Assembly (NCBI GenBank): GCA_018873225.1
Contig: JAEILZ010000005.1
Location: 806,001 to 870,000 of the forward strand
Reading direction: 5' to 3'
Length of the DNA stretch: 64,000 nucleotides
From: [Phialemoniopsis] sp. UDSM-2020
Lineage: Eukaryota; Ascomycota; Sordariomycetes; Thyridiales; Thyridiaceae
The position numbers and the translations under genes are program-made. The notes below the pieces were generated by a model. That model worked only from the letters and a program-made list of their open reading frames with translations. It ran no database searches and was not told the origin of the DNA. Positions 42,301 to 53,710 of the stretch are shown one piece after another. Position 1 is the stretch's first letter. The number at the start of each line of letters is the position of its first letter.

Positions 42301-43271
42301 TTATCATCCAATACCAAGATGTTCTGTGGCTTGATGTCGTTGTGCCTGACGTTCTTCTGATGCAGGTACGCCAGCGCTGTAGACAGACAACCAAAAAAGG
42401 AGCGCAAATGTCGCCTCTTGATGTTGTCGTCAAGCTTCATTTCACGAAGATAATCGTCTAGGTTCATATCGGCAACAGGCAACATGATGATGCCGAGAAA
42501 TTTTGGGTCCGTATATGAGCCCATGAGTTTGACAATGTGGGGATGATAAAGCCGTTTCAGGGCCTGAATCTCGCTTTCAAATTGTCGCAGTTGTCTTTCG
42601 TCGTCCAGGGCAGAGTGTCCACGAAGGACCCGTTTTCGAGCAAAAGGACGGAGTGTCTTCCGACTGCAGACTTTGTCCACAAAACCGAATCGTCCGGTGC
42701 CCAATGATTTGATCGAAGCGAAATAGTCATCACCACTGCCTGACAAATGAAGATGCTTGCCGCCTTCGCCTTCCTCCATATCGGAAGCGCTCTCCTCTTT
42801 GCATAGAACCATCTTCTGATATTTGAAGAAGGCAGCACGCATCTTTGCGCCACGAATGAAGGCCGGAAGATTGCTCTCTGTATAGGGCAGTGCCGAATCG
42901 GTCAGACCCTCTTTGATGAAACAGTCAAGCAGTGACGCTTTTTGCAGCATCTTGAGAACTGCGAACGTGCGTGGGCGGAGGCTCCATTCTCCCTTGCCGA
43001 ACATGACCAACAGCTCACTAATGGGCTGGAAAACAGCGTCTCGTAATATTCTCCTTGTCGCCATCGGGTCGCTGGCTCGTGGAAGCCATTTATCCAGTCC
43101 TTTGTTGAGCTCAGCCTCCGAGATAAACTTCTGGACTTTCATTGCTGATAGCTTCTTCAAGCCCTCTTTGTACTCGCGTGCTGAGAGCTTGGGCAGCGGC
43201 ACCATCTGGAGGTCATCTTCGTCTTCATCTCCGAACCAGGTCTCGTACGACGGGGGGAGATACTTCACCAT
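39383..43271 (-). CDS. Protein kinase with C-terminal ankyrin repeats, 1277 aa
   Basis: Two exons, 43271-42180 and 42124-39383 (3834 nt), joined by GTGAGT..TACAG within the activation segment (LETG|ARNTASDIWSLGCVFLE). A ~195-residue helical N-terminus precedes a Ser/Thr kinase domain: glycine loop SLGTGRFGFV, a lysine in ARKRVL, HNDIKPQN with the catalytic Asp312 (HND instead of HRD), SDFG (Asp329) and YCAPE. Catalysis is thus predicted to be intact. The ~450 residues after the kinase are disordered and acidic, with a CPYC pair (ICPYCSLPDG). Ankyrin repeats occupy about 905-1040 (YPLHAAVSVGGEDMVRLLLE, TPLIAAAYGSRKTIMKLLL). A basic, Ser/Arg-rich tail follows. The ATG at 43271 was preferred to frames further upstream. 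The gene is divergent from the HeLo-pseudokinase; a signalling role in the same response is inferred. Confidence 0.88.
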
Positions 43272-43864
43272 CTTAAAAGATGAACAGAAATACCGATTGA
43301 GGGACGAGCTAGGGGCAATTGCAGAAAACAACCGTCTAACAAATGGTGATTCCAGATAGCACACCCCATGTTTAAGTAGCCTCAGGCCGAGAGCAGGCTG
43401 AAGCACAGCCGCTCATGAACGCACACCTTCTATGACATGACAATCAGGTCGCAGACCGCGGCTGGTGAACGTGCTGCGCTGAAATTCGGTATGGGCGAAT
43501 CACCATGCAGATCACATTTTGCTTCGCCATTACACCAGCGCGCGGCTGCTGATCTTGTCGGAGAGCAGCTAGGTCATCACTTGCATGACAAATGCCATAC
43601 GGCAAATTGCGTGCAAGGTTACGTTGCAAGAGGCGTAGACTAGACATGCAATCGCCGTGGGGGCGGAGGGGCTGTGTGCTGTACGTCAGAACCACACTGA
43701 GCCAATCATTTTCGGTGACAAGGCTGAGGCAAAAATGATCAAATGCAATATTTATCTCGTGTTTTTTAGTATTGTATGTGGCTCCCCGGCCAGACCCCGA
43801 ATACGTCGAAAACTCCCAGAAAGGTCTGCAATTACCTACCGTGAAACCCTCATTTCGGACGAGC
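43272..43864. promoter_or_regulatory. Shared divergent promoter, kinase-ANK / HeLo-pseudokinase
   Basis: 593 bp separate the two start codons. No coding sequence is supported. Both genes probably draw on elements in this interval; I could not single out a clear operator. Confidence 0.5.
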
Positions 43865-45832
43865 ATGGATCCAGTAGGAGTCAGCCTTGGAGCGATCTCA
43901 CTCCTATTTCAGTGCTTTTCTGGTTGCATTAAAGGTGTGTTTGAAGAGCCCGAGGTCTTAACAGTCTGTGGCTGACTCCATCGGACAGCGTATCAACTTG
44001 TCTCCGAGGCGCAAGGACTGGAAGAGAATCACCGCTTCTTTCGAGTTCGGTTCAAAACAGAGCAGTACCGATTACTCGACTGGGGAGCAATTGCAAAGGT
44101 CGATGACGAGAATGGCGTATTTCTAACCAGCAAAGCCAACCGAGCCGCCGTTATGGAGGTTCTACATGAGCAGTACCGCCTGATGATGAACTATCAGAAG
44201 CTCGACGACCGGTTTCGCGGGAAAGCCGCACCGCTCTTCAGTGAAGTTGCCGAAGTGCAATCTGAGGTGTCGAAAGGTGCAGATAGCGCCAGTTCGCAAG
44301 AGCTTGATGACCTGGCTCACCGATTCCCGGACACGGATGGCTTACTCAAGAAAGCTCTAGATCTAGCCGACAGCACCAGAAGGCTTCCCATAAAGATCCG
44401 CTGGGTTTTCTCGGACCGCGAAAAGATGGAAGGTTTACTGTCCAGGCTGGCGTCGATCAATAACTTCCTCCGAGACATGATGAACACCCACCAGCTCGAG
44501 ATGCTTCGGGCTCACGAGGTGCGAACTTCGTATCAGATTGTCCAGATGAACAATAAGATGGACCATCTCATCGAAGTTATTCAAGCTGGAACATTGCCTC
44601 TACGAGCAGCCACGCGAAACTTGGCGTCGGAAGGCGTTATCGATCCTCCACCGAGCTATCGACGGGAATACCAGGAAGACGGTTTTGGCCAATGTCTGGA
44701 TGACCTCGTCAAGCTCGCTCAGTCCAAGGCGATGATAAAGTTAGCCGCGAAACAGGTATTATTCGGTAGCGAGCTGCGGGGCCGGATTGGGCTCCAACGC
44801 CAGCCAATTGATACGCCTCGTGAACTCGCCCTCGATCCTGATCAGCTTGACTTGGATGCACGGGACCTCGTTCATGACGCAGACCAAAGAGGCAAGAAAA
44901 GAGCGGCAGGGTGGTATCAAGGTCGCAGAATCTGGATCGAGTGGAAAGAGATGGAACCTCAACACTCGCACAAGTCCCAAGATGGTCCAGATCCTGTGAC
45001 ACTGAGGAGGTTCCAGTCACTTGTCGCACTACTACGGGAGAATGAGGTGACAAGCCAGTTCCGAGCTCCCAGATGCTTAGGCTACTACTTTCAAGGAGCT
45101 ACTCCGGAGGCTCTCCGGTACGGACTGGTCTTTGAGAATCCGTCGGATGTTTCGACCATGCATCGCCCGACATCACTTCGGAGCCTGTTGGGTGGAGACT
45201 TCCGTATGCCTAGTCTGACGGCTCGAGTGGCGTTGATCAGAACGCTGGCCGAGAGTTTGGAGAAGCTGCACGCCGTCAACTGGTTGCACAAGGGGATCAA
45301 GAGCGAAAACATCATATTCTTCGCCTCCGAGGACAACGACGGGCTGGATCTGAGCAAGCCGAACTTCACAGGTTTCGATTACTCACGGCCGGAGAGCTCC
45401 GTGTCCATGTCGGAGAACCCCCCGACCAATCTGTCCGATGACCTCTACCGTCACCCAAATGTACAGGGAGGACCGGTTGACCGGAGCAACGGGTATCGTA
45501 AAGTCCACGATATCTACAGTATGGGCCTCGTCTTTGCTGAGATCTCGCTTTGGAAACCTCTCGAGGCTTTGATTGGGGTTAGCGACAAGTCCCTGCTGAA
45601 GCTTAGCGATGTTCTGAGTGTTCCCGGGACCTTAATGAGCAAGAGCTACCAGGAAAGCTTCCAGAGCTTTATGGGTGACACCGTCGCACAGGTGATTCAC
45701 GCGTGTCTGAAAGGCATGTCGGCGTTCGTCTTGGCGACTGATGTTCAAGGGAAGGAGACCCTGGATGGGGAACAACTGCAGGCCATGTTTTACAAGATCA
45801 TAGTGAGGCCCCTGACGGAATTGACAATCTAA
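43865..45832 (+). CDS. HeLo-domain pseudokinase (MLKL-like layout), 637 aa
   Basis: Two exons, 43865-43934 and 43989-45832 (1914 nt). The start MDPVGVSLGAISLLFQCFSG with the spliced continuation CIK|AYQLVSEAQGLEEN is a HeLo (prion-inhibition and propagation) N-terminus. The domain runs to about residue 220, with FRVRFKTEQYRLLDWG in its middle. The C-terminal ~300 residues keep a kinase fold without catalysis: the VAIK-like lysine is in WIEWKEME, HRD is replaced by HKGIKSEN (no catalytic Asp), and DFG by GFDYSRP; the C-lobe YSMGLVFAEISLWKPLE is present. HeLo domains of HET-S permeabilise membranes when activated and are related to the four-helix domain of MLKL. Predicted to be a cell-death executor held in check by its pseudokinase. 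HeLo-kinase-like proteins are a known fungal class; execution by this one is unproven. Confidence 0.88.
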
Positions 45833-46274
45833 CATGCGAATCTCTCTCGATTATGGGTGTATCCATATCATACCGCTGTTCCATGTACTGCCAATCAGTG
45901 GAAGAATCAAACACTAGGCACACTGCGCTTCGGTGATACACAACCTCTAAGAGGGCTTAGGGCTGATTTGCAGTCTACTGCATCCACCCTCGTGCAGGTA
46001 GTGTGTTCGAGATTAATACGAACGGTCCATCGGCTGTTTGTGCCTAACCAATCATCAAATGTAGATTTTGTGTTGTAAGCAGACGTCATCTATGCAGGGT
46101 TCCAGTGTAACTCCTTTCGATCTTTTCGAAACGAAGGTAGGGCAGAAAAGCTTAGCATGGCCCATTTTCGGTGCGATCATCATCTCTCACGATTCACGAA
46201 ACTACTTTTGACTTTGTTTCGAATCGGATCTACAGAGAGCCTCAAAATCCGTGACAGGCGACCATCTAGCCACT
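45833..46274. other. Intergenic region
   Basis: About 440 bp between two plus-strand genes; the promoter of the downstream P450. Nothing else supported. Confidence 0.6.
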
Positions 46275-47847
46275 ATGTACCTCACGTTGCCGTCCGTCCT
46301 GGACCCGTCGACGCTCTTGGGCTTCCTGGGCACGCTCATACTCGCACGCCTAGCATGGCTCGTCATATACCGCCTCTACTTCCACCCCCTGGCCGGGTAC
46401 CCCGGCCCCTTCCTCGGCAAGTTGACCGGCTTCTACATGGTCGGCGTCATGGTCGCGGGCAGAGCAACATACAGGCGCTACGAGTGGCATAAAAAGTACG
46501 GTCCCGTCGTGCGCACGGGGCCGGACGAGCTGTGCTTTGCGGATGAGGCTTCTGTCAAGGACATCTACGGGCAGAGCTCGAACCCGTGCCCCAAGGCAGC
46601 GCCGTTCTACAGCGGTATCAGCCTCGGCATCGCGCACTCGGTCTTCACCGTCGTCGACCGCGGCGAGCACGCCCGGATGCGCCGCCTGCTCGCGCATCAA
46701 TTCTCGGCCGAGGGGATCGGGCGGTGCGCCGGCGAGATTGCCGGCCGGGTGGAGATGTTCTGCGAGAGGATCAGGGCGGCGAAACAGCCTGTGAACATCC
46801 ACTGCCTGAGCCGGGACTTGTATCTGGATATAATCAGCGAGCTTAGCTTTGGCAAGTCGTTTGACCTGCTCAAGGGAGAGCATAGCGAGCAGGCTCGGGA
46901 TATCGAGACCTATTTTAGCATCGCACCACTTTACGGCATCTTCCCTTTGGCCAGGTCGATACCTTTTGGCATCTTCGCGGCGGCTCAGCAAGCGAGGCCC
47001 CGGATCGTGCGATTTGTACAGTCATGCATCGATGATTTCCGCAGCCGTTTCACGTCTGAGGAGTCGAAAACTGGCGGTCTTCTGCGTCAGATGATGGAGG
47101 CCAAGGACACAGAGTCGAGCGATACCGACGCCAAAGCATCCTTCTCTGACGCCGAGCTCATCGAAAATGCTGTCCTGTTCATCAATGCAGGCAGCGAAAC
47201 GACCACAACGACATTTCTGTACCTGGTCTACGAGGTGGGCATTCGGCCGGACATCTATGAGCGGCTGGCAAAAGAAATCCGCAGGGCTTTTCCTGACAAG
47301 ACTGTCTTTCCGGATCCAGAGACAGCCATCAACCTGGTGAGCCTTCATCTCCTCTAGCCTGCAAGAGATGTGATAGCACTTTCCTAATGCGTTTCTGATA
47401 CAGCCATATCTGAATTGCGTGCTCCAAGAGGTCCTGCGTCTCCGCGGCCCGACCTCCGGCGCGGCACCTCGCATATCGCCGGGCAAAATAATTGCTGGCA
47501 GATACGTACCAGAGGGCGTTGCGGTGAGTAGTCAGCCCTACTCGACTCAGCGAGATCCAAACATCTTTGCGGACCCGTTGCGCTTCAACCCCGATCGCTG
47601 GCGAGAGCCCACCGCAGCCATGAAAGTGATGCAGCGCCCATTTCTTTCTGGGCCACGCAACTGTATCGGAATGCATCTCGCCCGGGTACAACTGATGCTC
47701 ACCGTGTGCGCACTCTTTCAGCGTTTCGATATTGATATCGACCGCAAGCGCACCACGGACGAGATGATGGTCATGCGGGACGTAGGATTGCTGAGTCCTA
47801 TTGGGAAGCAGCTCTGGATATCTGTCGACCACCTTAGGATAACGTAG
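46275..47847 (+). CDS. Cytochrome P450 monooxygenase, 501 aa
   Basis: Two exons, 46275-47336 and 47404-47847 (1506 nt). One N-terminal membrane anchor (LLGFLGTLILARLAWLVIY) is followed by the hinge RLYFHPLAGYPGPF. The I-helix is INAGSETTTT, the K-helix QEVLRLRG (ExxR), the PERF-like motif NPDRWREP, and the heme loop FLSGPRNCIGMHLARVQ contains the cysteine ligand. All parts are intact. ER-anchored oxygenase of unknown substrate; the sequence resembles fungal secondary-metabolism P450s. The ATG at 46275 was chosen because the frame upstream has no ATG. Convergent with the FMO gene (158 bp between stop codons), so the two oxygenases might act in one pathway, but no backbone synthase is in the window. 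Confidence 0.93.
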
Positions 47848-48005
47848 ACAGTCATGAGGTAGATACACTGGACGAAATTCATTCTGTCATGAAAAGAGTT
47901 CTCAATTAGGTTGTGTAGCAAGATGTCGCTCCTGAGGGGTGTGGTTTCCAGCAGCCAACTTCGTCACCCCCTCGAGCTCCCAGCCTAAACCCCCCTTCCA
48001 TGTCC

Positions 48006-49800
48006 TCAAATGCTAGCCCCAACGTCCCTCCCAGCCCCATTCCTCGAGTCTTTACCGCCATTCTTGTCTTCGACCTCGCCCCTGAGCGACGCCTCAGTAT
48101 CAGTGATCCACTTGGGCAGGACGAAGCCGACTCCAAAGAAGACAAAGACGGCCCACTTCCAGCGGAACGGGTTGAAGGCGACGCAGAAGCAGAACCACCA
48201 GATCAGCTCGATATAGGTGAAGAAGTCGAACGCACCCGTCGGCGACGCGGACTTAAGCAACTTCGTCATGTCGATCCAGCGCTCCATCCAAAAGGGCGAG
48301 GGGCGGGTCAGCGGGTCGATGAGGAACATGAGCAGGATGCGCGTGTAGATGCCGATGTGCCAGTTGCCCACGGTGCCGATGGCGGAGATGTAGGTGCTGT
48401 GAAGAAGGGTCGTTAGCTCATCTCGAATAGTTCATGATGCAATTCAAAGACATAGAAGTAGCCTACCAGTTGATGCAGGAGATGGACGGGTGCGTCGGCG
48501 GGAAGGTCTGCAGGTACCAGTTCGGCGGGCCGTACGGCTCCTCGAAGCAGTCCTCGGGCAGGAACGACAGCTGCGGCCTCTTGAACCCCGTAGCCATGAC
48601 GACTAAGTCCGCCTCGATGACCTCGTGCTTTCCGGGCCCGCCCGCCGGCACCCCCTTGGCCCGGCGATTCACCACGACCCCATCCTCCGTGAACCCTTCG
48701 ATGTCGCAGCGCACCCACTCGGCCTTGCCCGAGCGCAGCTTGTCCATGACGTCCGAGTTGACCATGGGCGTGTCGGTAAAGATGCCCTTGCCGCCCTTGT
48801 CACTGCTCGGCGCAATGTCCTGCAGGTCGCGGTAGAAGAGCTTGCGGATCAGCGTCTCGGGGATCCACGAGAAGATGGTCTCGCGCCCGAGGACGTTGAA
48901 GGACAGCAGGACGTCGACGAGGGCGTTGCGCGGGATGATCCACTTGTCGGAGCGCGCGAGGACGTACGTCTTGGCGGCGTCCTCGGCGTTGGCGAACTCG
49001 AGGGCCTCGACGGCGCTGGCGCCGCCGCCGATGACGACGATCTTTTTGCCCGTGGCGTCCTTTCTGTTCGCACAAAGAGCTCTTGTCAGCAAACGAGGCA
49101 ATCTCTTCGCCGGGGTGAAAGGGGCAAGCTTACCCAGTCAGCTCGCTGGAGTGGCAAATAATCCCCTTGAACTTGTCCATGTCCGGTATGTGCGGAACCT
49201 TGTTATCCCCGCAGGTGCCAATGGCGGCGACGATGCCGTCGAACCGGCCCTCCGCCGTGTTATTCACGATCCAGCGTCCCTGCTCGTCCTGATACACCTT
49301 TTCCACTTTGGTGTCGAAGCGGGTCTTCTCATCGAGGTCGTAGCGCTTCCACAACTGGCGCACCTGGCTCAGGATCTGCTGCTTATCCGGGTAGCCCTGT
49401 GACCAGCGCACGGAGGGGTGAAAGCGATACATGAGCGAGTGGATTTGCAGGCCTGAGGTGCTGTTGACTCTCTGATTTTGGTGTACCACCAGGTCAGCTA
49501 GTACTAGGTATCAAGGAGAAGAAGACAAAGACTCACGCTCCAAATGCCGCCAAGATTCTCCTTAGACCCGGACTCAAAGATGACGACGTCGCAGCCGTGC
49601 CCGACGCAGTGAGCGGCGGCAGTGACGCCCGTGATGCCGGCTCCGATGATGGCCACCTTGGGCCTGCCGAGCCGGGCGCTATGCTGCGGCGGGTTGGGCG
49701 ACAGGATCTTGTCCGCCAGCCATTGTATGAGCTGGAAGACGAGCATGAACGGGAAGCTCAGAATGCTCCCGATCCAGGACTGCTGTTGCTGTTGCGGCAT
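48006..49800 (-). CDS. Flavin-containing monooxygenase, 529 aa
   Basis: Four exons: 49800-49537, 49471-49134, 49063-48467 and 48396-48006 (1590 nt). An N-terminal hydrophobic segment (SILSFPFMLVFQLIQWLAD) suggests membrane attachment. The FAD-binding Rossmann motif is VAIIGAGITGVTAAA (Gly53-Gly58), then GGIWS|RVNSTSGLQIHS, the NADPH site VVIGGGASAVEA and the conserved ATGF in VMATGFKRPQ. The C-terminal quarter holds further hydrophobic stretches (YIELIWWFCFCVAF; WAVFVFFGVGFVLP). It uses NADPH and oxygen to oxygenate nucleophilic N, S or C (Baeyer-Villiger) atoms; the substrate is unknown. All splice junctions restore family sequence, such as SCIN|CTYISAIGTVGNWHIG. Confidence 0.92.
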
Positions 49801-50755
49801 CGTGTAAAAGACGGGGCGTTCCCAAGCTAACAATGACTACACAATTGCGGAATTCGAGCCACTTTCTTTGCAATTGATTGTGTTATCACTTGAAATAATC
49901 TAAATCATTCGAGGTAGTTGTTCCTAGAATTATTATATCTATCGAAAGATCAGGCGTGAAACAGTGTTACAAGCTGTTGACATCATGGTTGAGCAATCGT
50001 ACATCCAGAGACCATATTTCATGTGAAAATGGAGCCTTTTAGTGGGGTGTAAAAGCTGCAGAACCCGCTATTTGGCCATTTTGAGCCGCTCAAAGGCTCT
50101 CGTCTCAGTCAGCCCACGCGGCTTCTGCCGACAATCCCGGGCACATAGCTAACCTTAATCCCAGATATCCCGAAAGTCAATGGATGCCGAGTCAAGATCA
50201 AGGGGTCAAGACACATTGACATGTGGCTTTAGACATGTGGTCTAGCCGTTGGACGTAGGGTCTCGCCCCAGATTCATCTAGCCTCGTGTTACATGAACTG
50301 AGAATCATGGTCTCCATTCACGGTGGACATCTGGATCGATCGAGCAGCCTCAGCTCCGAATCTTTTTGATTGTGCATTGTAGTTCTATAAAATCAAGGAT
50401 TGTATTCGCTCTGTGGATATCAATTCCAATCGTTTTCGTAAGGGAAAAAAGCCTCCCGTATATCTATGCCCGTGTCGTCGTCGTCATCATCATACTCAAA
50501 CAACTGGGTCCCCCGAACTGGCACCGCACGAAATATCCAAGGGAGAAGTACGCCTCGGGGACGGGCAGAAACAAGGTAGTGCAGGAAACCTTTCCTGCTT
50601 CCGAACGCATCTTGCTTTGTGTGAATCACATGCCTCGGCCAACCAAAGCTAGAGACTTTTCCACCCGGAAGCCATAATCCTGGGGAGAACAGACGATGCA
50701 TCCATTCCGTCATCCAAGCAACGTACACACCGTATTGTACATAGCTCTTGTTATC
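49801..50755. other. Intergenic region
   Basis: About 950 bp; the promoter of the FMO gene and the 3' side of the multi-span membrane protein. No supported gene. Confidence 0.6.
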
Positions 50756-51965
50756 TTAAGTCTGGTGACTTGCAAGTTCAAGAGCATGGACAGCCGCAGG
50801 CTCGAGGGTGGGCGTGTGCCCAATACCCCAAGCCTCCTTCTCTTTTCGCAAGGACCGCCGGGTATATACGATCGTAATGGCAGTCCATATCATGACAAAG
50901 ACCAGCGGTACGCCCCAACCTGTGTAAAGATAAATCCGATTAGCAATTATCCCATCAATGAGAAAAAAAAGTGTCAATCGAGGTAAGACTTACCAACTCC
51001 GTACGCAACGGTCTGAGGCACCGTCCAGAGGACGACCATGATCCCGATCCCGCACGCCATCGCGCCAATGCCCCAGAACCAATTGATCTGGGCAATCATG
51101 AGGCGGAACTTGGCGCTCACGGCGTAGCGCGCAATCAGCCTCTTCCGGTAACTCTGCCCAGCCCCGCCGTCGACTCCCACGATATCTTCGACGAGTGTAA
51201 ATACGAGCGGTGGCGTCCTCTCGCCCTTGGGGACTGAGCTGATCCTGAACGGCGTCGGCTTATTGTAGTGGTGCATGTAGCCAGTGAGGAGCAGCTGGAA
51301 GCCGAGCTGGATGAAAAAGAGGGAGCAGGGCGTAGCCAGGATTCGGACATAGGGCTCGTGGGGGATGGACGCGCCGATGAGGATGCCCGTCATGACAGTG
51401 TATCCGGTGCTGAGGGTGAGGTGGGTGAAGTCGAAGCGCCACCATATCTTGCTACCGAGAGGACGGTGGATGGGGCGGAAGACGAGGCGCCACGACCGGA
51501 GGGCGAACTCTATGCCTGTGATGAGGCCGAAGAAGGACGTGATGATGGCAAAGGCTGTTTATCCCCCACGAAATTAGTGTGCCGCCCTCGAACACGAAAG
51601 AGTTTGAGCGTTGACTTACTGATGCCATGGCGCAGGCTTGTGTAGAACCAGAGGCCGTAGAAGAGCGCGACGGGCAGGAGACTCGTCTCCAAAACAAGCA
51701 GGCTCACAACGATGATCAATGTCGTCTTGTGCTCTTTGAGGTTGTAATTGAGGCGAGGCAGACCTGGCTGCTCTGCTCCCTGGACTACCGAAGCAAAGTC
51801 CTCGGCCTCGGTCTGGGAGCGGTTGGACGAGCCGTCGTGATCCGGCTTCTCGACGGTGGCAGACTCGGCGCTGGACATGTCGGCCGGCCCGCTCGGCGGC
51901 CTCAGGGTATTCGATGCATCGAAGTCGACGGCATCGGTGGTGGTGTCTCGGGTAGGTTCTGACAT
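50756..51965 (-). CDS. Multi-span integral membrane protein of unknown function, 356 aa
   Basis: Three exons: 51965-51620, 51554-50994 and 50919-50756 (1071 nt). A ~75-residue acidic, Ser/Thr-rich N-terminus is followed by about seven hydrophobic segments: TTLIIVVSLLVLETSLLPVA, LFYGLWFYTSL, FAIITSFFGLITGIEFAL, LSTGYTVMTGILIGA, LFFIQLGFQLLLTGYM, WFWGIGAMACGIGIMVVLW and VPLVFVMIWTAITIVYT. A long loop between segments five and six contains FTLVEDIVGVDGGAGQSYRK. The seven-span count and loop pattern recall fungal orphan membrane proteins, but I recognise no family motif. Location (plasma or internal membrane) and role are unknown. Confidence 0.8.
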
Positions 51966-53032
51966 CTAGTCGGACTGATGTGCTTGTCGAATCAACATCT
52001 CAAGGAGAGAAGGAGTCGAGAATGGTGCGGATTCTGGAGTTGAGGTGTGACAGGTGACGAGGCGGCGGCAGAGAAAAGTTGGCTGGCCCGTTTATTTTGC
52101 ACTGCGTGGTGTAGAGACGGAGACGGTGGAAAGGCTGCTCGAGTTGCTCCGACGTGTTGGGTTGACAGGAGAAAATCAAGAAATGGGTGCGTCGGATCAA
52201 CTGGGGAAGTGGTCCAATTGAATCGGAAAGACATACAGTATGATGATTGGGAGCATGTTCCAACGTAATCGACTGGAAGGCCATCGGGTGATCCTAAGGC
52301 ATCTCGTGCAGTGTGGTGGGTGGACAAGTGGGAAGAAGAATTGGCAAGACTTGGATCATGGAGGCGGACAATGACGTAACGGCCGGGACCCTTCTTGCGT
52401 GGTTTCGCTGGGAAAGCGAGCCGTTTTACTGGTCGAGGCCCTCTGAGGCCCCTGCACAGCCTTGGCAAACCCACTAATTACACCACCCAAAATGTCCAAA
52501 ACCACGCCAACTACCGGAGCTAACGTCCGCCCCAGCAGCAGTTCTGGAGGGGGTACGGCTCTCGCTTTTACCTCGTTCATCAGTGCATTCACCCCTGTGT
52601 CTCCCCATTTCATAGCACTCTATGACACACAAGACTGCCCTGTAGCGCTGTAGTGGTGCCCTCCAGTAGCAGCCCTGGAGCTTGGATACACCACCACCAA
52701 CTTTCCTGTCTCGGGTAGATCTGATCTCCAGTCATTCAGACGTCATCCGTCCTGGTGGTGACAAGTGCCCAGACAACGCCCAGAATAACTCGTGGCTGGG
52801 TGCCCTAGAGTAGTCTAATCGGTTGTGACGGCTGTTCCCTTGTGTGACATAAGCTTTCTATGATAAACCCAGATGGGACTCCCCGCTGGATGAAACCATC
52901 CATGCGTGGCAGTTTTACCGTCAAACGTTAAACGACTGATGCCGTAATATTACCCCCCAAACATTCACGATATCGGGCATGTCACACGATCCATAAGGTT
53001 TTTTGGCACCTCACTCCGCATAAAAAAGAAAT
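51966..53032. other. Intergenic region
   Basis: About 1.07 kb between divergent genes. Frames on both strands near 52360-52650 are open for 60-85 codons but show no family sequence or splice support. Presumably promoters of both neighbours. Confidence 0.55.
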
Positions 53033-53710
53033 ATGTCATATCGGGGCGACCATCCCGGCCCTCCGCGGCGCTCCAAGACGGAGCAGTTCCTCGCCGCCCT
53101 GGACAGCGGCCACATCCGCGACGCATTCCGTTCGCGCTCGCGCTCCGGCACCGCCAAGTCGGGAGGTTCGAGCACTCGCCGGAGCGGTCGCAGGGCCTAC
53201 CGCCCGGCAGCAGACAACTACGACTCGTCGACCGACTACGACTCTGACTACGACTCCGACTACGACTACGGCCGCGGGCGCACGACGACCCGCCGCCAGC
53301 ACCGGCCGTACAACGACTCATACTACGACGACTACGACCGCGACAGGCGCTACCCTCCCCGCGCCGGTGGCGGCGGCGGCAGGAGGGGCCGCTCGTCAGA
53401 CTACTACGGCAGCAGCAGCAGCGCCGCGCGCAGGCCGAGCGCAGCGCGCAGGCGGTCCTCGAGCCTGGGCGCCGGCGTGAACTGGGGCCAGGCGGCCAAG
53501 GCGGCCGTGGCGGCGGGGCTGATCGAGGCGTCGCGGGCCAAGCACGACCGCGAGCGGATGGCGCGCGCCGTGACGGCCGCGGCGGGGGCGGCGGCCGTCG
53601 ACGTGCTGGTCGGCAAGGAGGGCGACCGCAAGAGCAAGCGGCACATTGCGCAGAGCACGCTGGCCGGCTTGGCGCTGGACCGCCTTACCAACGGGCCGCG
53701 GAAGAAGTGA
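53033..53710 (+). CDS. Disordered basic protein with Ala/Gly-rich C-terminus, 225 aa
   Basis: Single exon. The N-terminal two thirds are low-complexity: Arg/Ser repeats (RDAFRSRSRSGTAK), an Asp/Tyr repeat (DYDSDYDSDYDY), Arg/Tyr/Gly-rich and poly-Ser segments. The C-terminus has a helical, Ala/Gly-rich pattern (NWGQAAKAAVAAGLIEASRA, MARAVTAAAGAAAVDVLVG) and a basic end (TNGPRKK). Similar layouts occur in fungal proteins annotated as glycine-zipper or DUF3824-like; I recognise it only at that level. It could be an RNA-associated or membrane-remodelling protein. The frame has strong GC3 bias and a clean ATG, so it is very likely real. Confidence 0.7.
   Translation: MSYRGDHPGPPRRSKTEQFLAALDSGHIRDAFRSRSRSGTAKSGGSSTRRSGRRAYRPAADNYDSSTDYDSDYDSDYDYGRGRTTTRRQHRPYNDSYYDDYDRDRRYPPRAGGGGGRRGRSSDYYGSSSSAARRPSAARRRSSSLGAGVNWGQAAKAAVAAGLIEASRAKHDRERMARAVTAAAGAAAVDVLVGKEGDRKSKRHIAQSTLAGLALDRLTNGPRKK

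Noticed and set aside
36666..49800. Classical secondary-metabolite gene cluster
   Set aside because: Two P450s and an FMO are present but no backbone synthase, and unrelated immunity-type genes lie between them.
52356..52613. Minus-strand frame with an amphipathic segment (LAPVVGVVLDILGGVISGF)
   Set aside because: No start context, no homologous family recognised and no splice support; kept as non-coding.
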